Below are positions 59,152 to 61,227 of a stretch of 61,227 bases of DNA, piece after piece. Numbering within the stretch: the stretch's first letter is position 1; every line of letters begins with the position of its first letter. A program made the translations under genes and the position numbers. The stretch spans positions 1 to 61,227 of the forward strand of contig CACIKF010000008.1 in the NCBI GenBank assembly GCA_902587165.1. The letters run 5' to 3'. The DNA is from Puniceicoccaceae bacterium (GTDB lineage: Bacteria; Verrucomicrobiota; Verrucomicrobiia; Opitutales; Coraliomargaritaceae). The notes beneath the pieces were generated by a model, which had not been told where the DNA came from, made no database searches, and saw only the letters and a program-made list of their open reading frames with translations.

Positions 59152-59474
59152 TAAATTAAATTAACAGTCAAAACACCCTAACGAAAGCTGGAAATTAAGT
59201 TTGAGCAGATTTTTCACAAAACGCCGCTCTCTAAGCAGAAACGCAAGCAGTCAAGATGCGTGAGGTGACCAGGGGCATGTTGTTTCTTAGTATAGACTGA
59301 ACATGGGCACGAACTCATATATTTACTAACGATTTCAAGCCGCCTGTGGCGTATACCTTAAGTCGCTCAGGGACTAGCTGCGGGGGGATCGATTTTAATA
59401 ATGTTAAAAATGACTATGAACTAGAGGCTTAGCTTGCCTAAAGGCTTGAAGGACGACAAATATAGTCAACCGCA
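59152..59474. other. Divergent phosphatase/ppk1 intergenic region
   Basis: A 323-base gap with the 5' regions of both genes. I see no ORF with coding support, no strong hairpin and no clear repeated TGTCA-type phosphate-regulon box. It is somewhat AT-rich near both starts. Confidence 0.4.
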
Positions 59475-61227
59475 ATGAGCAACACTAACACTAGTAACAA
59501 CGCGCTTCGTTTCCCTTATTTCAACCGTGAACTCAGCTGGTTGACCTTCAATCGACGCGTATTAGAGCAGGCTCAATCCCCCGATTATCCCCTACTTGAA
59601 CGAATGAAGTTCCTTGCATTCGTTAGCTCAAACCTCGATGAGTTTTTTGAAATCCGCGTTGCAGGCTTACTCCAACAAGTTAAATCTGGCGCAAACGAAC
59701 GAGGCCCGGATGGGCTCGGAGCGAAAGAGCAACTTCGCCGCGTTCAGCTTATGGTCAAACGATTGGTGTCCGACCAATACGACTGCTGGAAGCAACAAAT
59801 CGTCCCCGGTCTCGAAAAGTCTGAAATTTTGTTCTGCGGCTATAACGAATTGACCCGTAGCGAAAAGAAGTGGGTGAAACAATACTTTGAGGAACAAGTC
59901 TTCCCAGTATTGACTCCCCTTGCTATCGATCCAGCACACCCATTCCCACATTTGTCTAACAAAGCGCTCTACATCCTAGCTTCAATTGACGACCCAAAAA
60001 CGCGCATCATCGAGCGGATGATGGCAATCGTCTCGATCCCCCGAGTGCTCCCGCGTATTATAAAAGTCGGTGTCAATCGACGAGGAAAACCCAGCGTCTA
60101 CATTTCTCTGGGTGACGTCGTACAGCGCTTCATTAAGCGCCTATTTCCTGGCTATAAAGTGACCTCAGCAGTGCCCCTCCGTATAACGCGTAACAGCGAC
60201 CTATACATCGATGACGAAGAGGTGGAAAACCTACTGTCAAAAATCGAAGAAGAATTGATGAATAGGCACAAAGGCGATGCCGTGCGTCTAGAAATCGGAA
60301 AAGGTGCCGACCCGAAACTAATACAGGAATTCATACACGCAATTAAGCTTCCTACAGAAAATGTTTACACGATTGATGGCCCAATCAATTTCTTTCGCTT
60401 AATGACCGCTTATGATTTGATTGACCGCGACGATCTTAAGTTCCCTAAACACACTCCCTATTTACCAAAAGAGCTAGAAGACCCTCAACGCATCTTTGAG
60501 CAGATCGCGGCTAAAGACATTCTCCTGCACCACCCATACGAAAGCTTCCAGCCCATCATCGACTTTCTCAATCAAGCGGCGCATGACCGCCAAGTATTTG
60601 CTATCAAACAGACTCTCTACCGCACATCCGGTGACTCTCCGATCATCAAAGCGCTGATCGAAGCCTCTCGCCGAGGTAAGCAGGTTACTGTACTTGTAGA
60701 AATTAAAGCGCGCTTTGACGAGGCCAACAACATTCAATGGGCGCGCCAACTCGAAGACGAAGGTGTGCACGTAGTCTATGGAATTGTCGGTCTAAAGACT
60801 CACTGTAAAACCTGTATGGTTGTGCGCAGAGAAGGGACCGAACTGCGCCGCTACGTCCACCTCGGCACCGGTAATTATAACCCAAAAACCGCCCGTTTCT
60901 ACACCGACCTCAGCTTGTTTACATGTAAAGAAGACATCACCGAAGAGGTCGCCGGACTCTTTAATACACTGACCGGCTTCTCCCTCACCCCTAGCTTTAA
61001 GAACTTACTCGTCGCTCCCTTTACCCTGCATAACACAATGCAGAAATACATCCGCTCCGAGACTCATAACGCCAAAACTGGCAAGCCCGCTCGCATCATA
61101 GCTCAAACTAACAGCCTCGTCGACCAAGGAACTATTGATAACCTTTACCGTGCATCTCAGGCTGGTGTAAAAATCGACCTCATTGTTCGTGGCATCTGTA
61201 ATCTAGTGCCTAACATAAAAGGGGTGA
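59475..61227 (+). CDS. ppk1: Polyphosphate kinase 1 (C-terminal part outside window)
   Basis: Makes polyphosphate from ATP. 584 codons are present, open to the end of the window. [31 protein letters not shown] and [19 protein letters not shown]-like sequence are the N-terminal PPK1 signatures. The catalytic domain includes [13 protein letters not shown] and GLKTHCKTC, where His443 corresponds to the autophosphorylated histidine of PPK1, and HLGTGNYNP. The start MSNTNTSNN at 59475 fits the family. Confidence 0.97.
   Translation, partial: MSNTNTSNNALRFPYFNRELSWLTFNRRVLEQAQSPDYPLLERMKFLAFVSSNLDEFFEIRVAGLLQQVKSGANERGPDGLGAKEQLRRVQLMVKRLVSDQYDCWKQQIVPGLEKSEILFCGYNELTRSEKKWVKQYFEEQVFPVLTPLAIDPAHPFPHLSNKALYILASIDDPKTRIIERMMAIVSIPRVLPRIIKVGVNRRGKPSVYISLGDVVQRFIKRLFPGYKVTSAVPLRITRNSDLYIDDEEVENLLSKIEEELMNRHKGDAVRLEIGKGADPKLIQEFIHAIKLPTENVYTIDGPINFFRLMTAYDLIDRDDLKFPKHTPYLPKELEDPQRIFEQIAAKDILLHHPYESFQPIIDFLNQAAHDRQVFAIKQTLYRTSGDSPIIKALIEASRRGKQVTVLVEIKARFDEANNIQWARQLEDEGVHVVYGIVGLKTHCKTCMVVRREGTELRRYVHLGTGNYNPKTARFYTDLSLFTCKEDITEEVAGLFNTLTGFSLTPSFKNLLVAPFTLHNTMQKYIRSETHNAKTGKPARIIAQTNSLVDQGTIDNLYRASQAGVKIDLIVRGICNLVPNIKGV

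Overview
The window looks like a chromosomal segment of a Gram-negative, LPS-bearing bacterium of the Verrucomicrobiota, most likely class Opitutae (the Coraliomargarita/Lentimonas kind). The pointers are a PEP-CTERM-tailed secreted protein, an SHD1 domain fused to a GH10 xylanase, a formylglycine-type sulfatase, MenA, a Lol/Lpx/MsbA outer-membrane toolkit, and a divergent FtsZ. The assignment is inference from gene content; no rRNA is present. I see no prophage, insertion sequence or CRISPR array.

Layout. 1-11 kb (mostly minus): truncated sulfatase, tRNA-Asn, a PEP-CTERM cupredoxin, lysS, a DUF456 membrane protein, proS, a small membrane protein, serS and a SWIM-SNF2 helicase. 11.3-22.2 kb: a surface-glycan (LPS core/O-antigen) cluster with a methyltransferase, an unknown protein, two GT25, two GT4 and one GT2 glycosyltransferases and an O-antigen-ligase-like protein, closed by an LpxL-type acyltransferase, an MsbA-type flippase and a tiny lipoprotein. 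22.3-33 kb: menA, GH10 xylanase, a cysteine-free FmdB-like protein, a large OstA-repeat protein, aspS, an anchored protein, a Fur-like regulator and LolC/E-LolD. 32.3-39.1 kb (minus): dnaK, groES-groEL, then ftsA-ftsZ, separated by clear intrinsic terminators. 39.3-49.9 kb: tRNA-Ser, tRNA-Cys, tgt, ribH-nusB-ftsY-aroB, a coiled-coil membrane protein, rpsP-trmD-rplS (no rimM), a [2Fe-2S] ferredoxin and a Gfo/Idh/MocA oxidoreductase-lpxB pair. 50-56.5 kb: a TetR-controlled tripartite RND efflux operon. 56.6 kb to the end: a metal-efflux-type permease, a Tat-exported alkaline phosphatase and, divergent from it, polyphosphate kinase 1, which runs off the window.

How it fits together. Envelope biogenesis dominates: lipid A assembly (LpxB, LpxL), glycan assembly, flipping (MsbA-like), LPS transport (OstA-repeat protein) and lipoprotein sorting (Lol). 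Translation and chaperone functions fill most of the rest.

No single novel system stands out as a defence island or mobile element. The most unusual signals are: (i) several housekeeping proteins missing expected ligands or catalytic residues (FtsZ T7 loop, two zinc cysteines of Tgt, the histidine cluster of the Fur-like protein, all cysteines of the FmdB-like protein); (ii) a type-1-copper protein with a PEP-CTERM tail; (iii) a 7-bp-period repeat array before ribH with a short relative near 47.3 kb; (iv) runs of miniature hairpins in intergenic DNA; and (v) an AT-rich glycan cluster carrying an unknown protein coupled to a GT25 enzyme.
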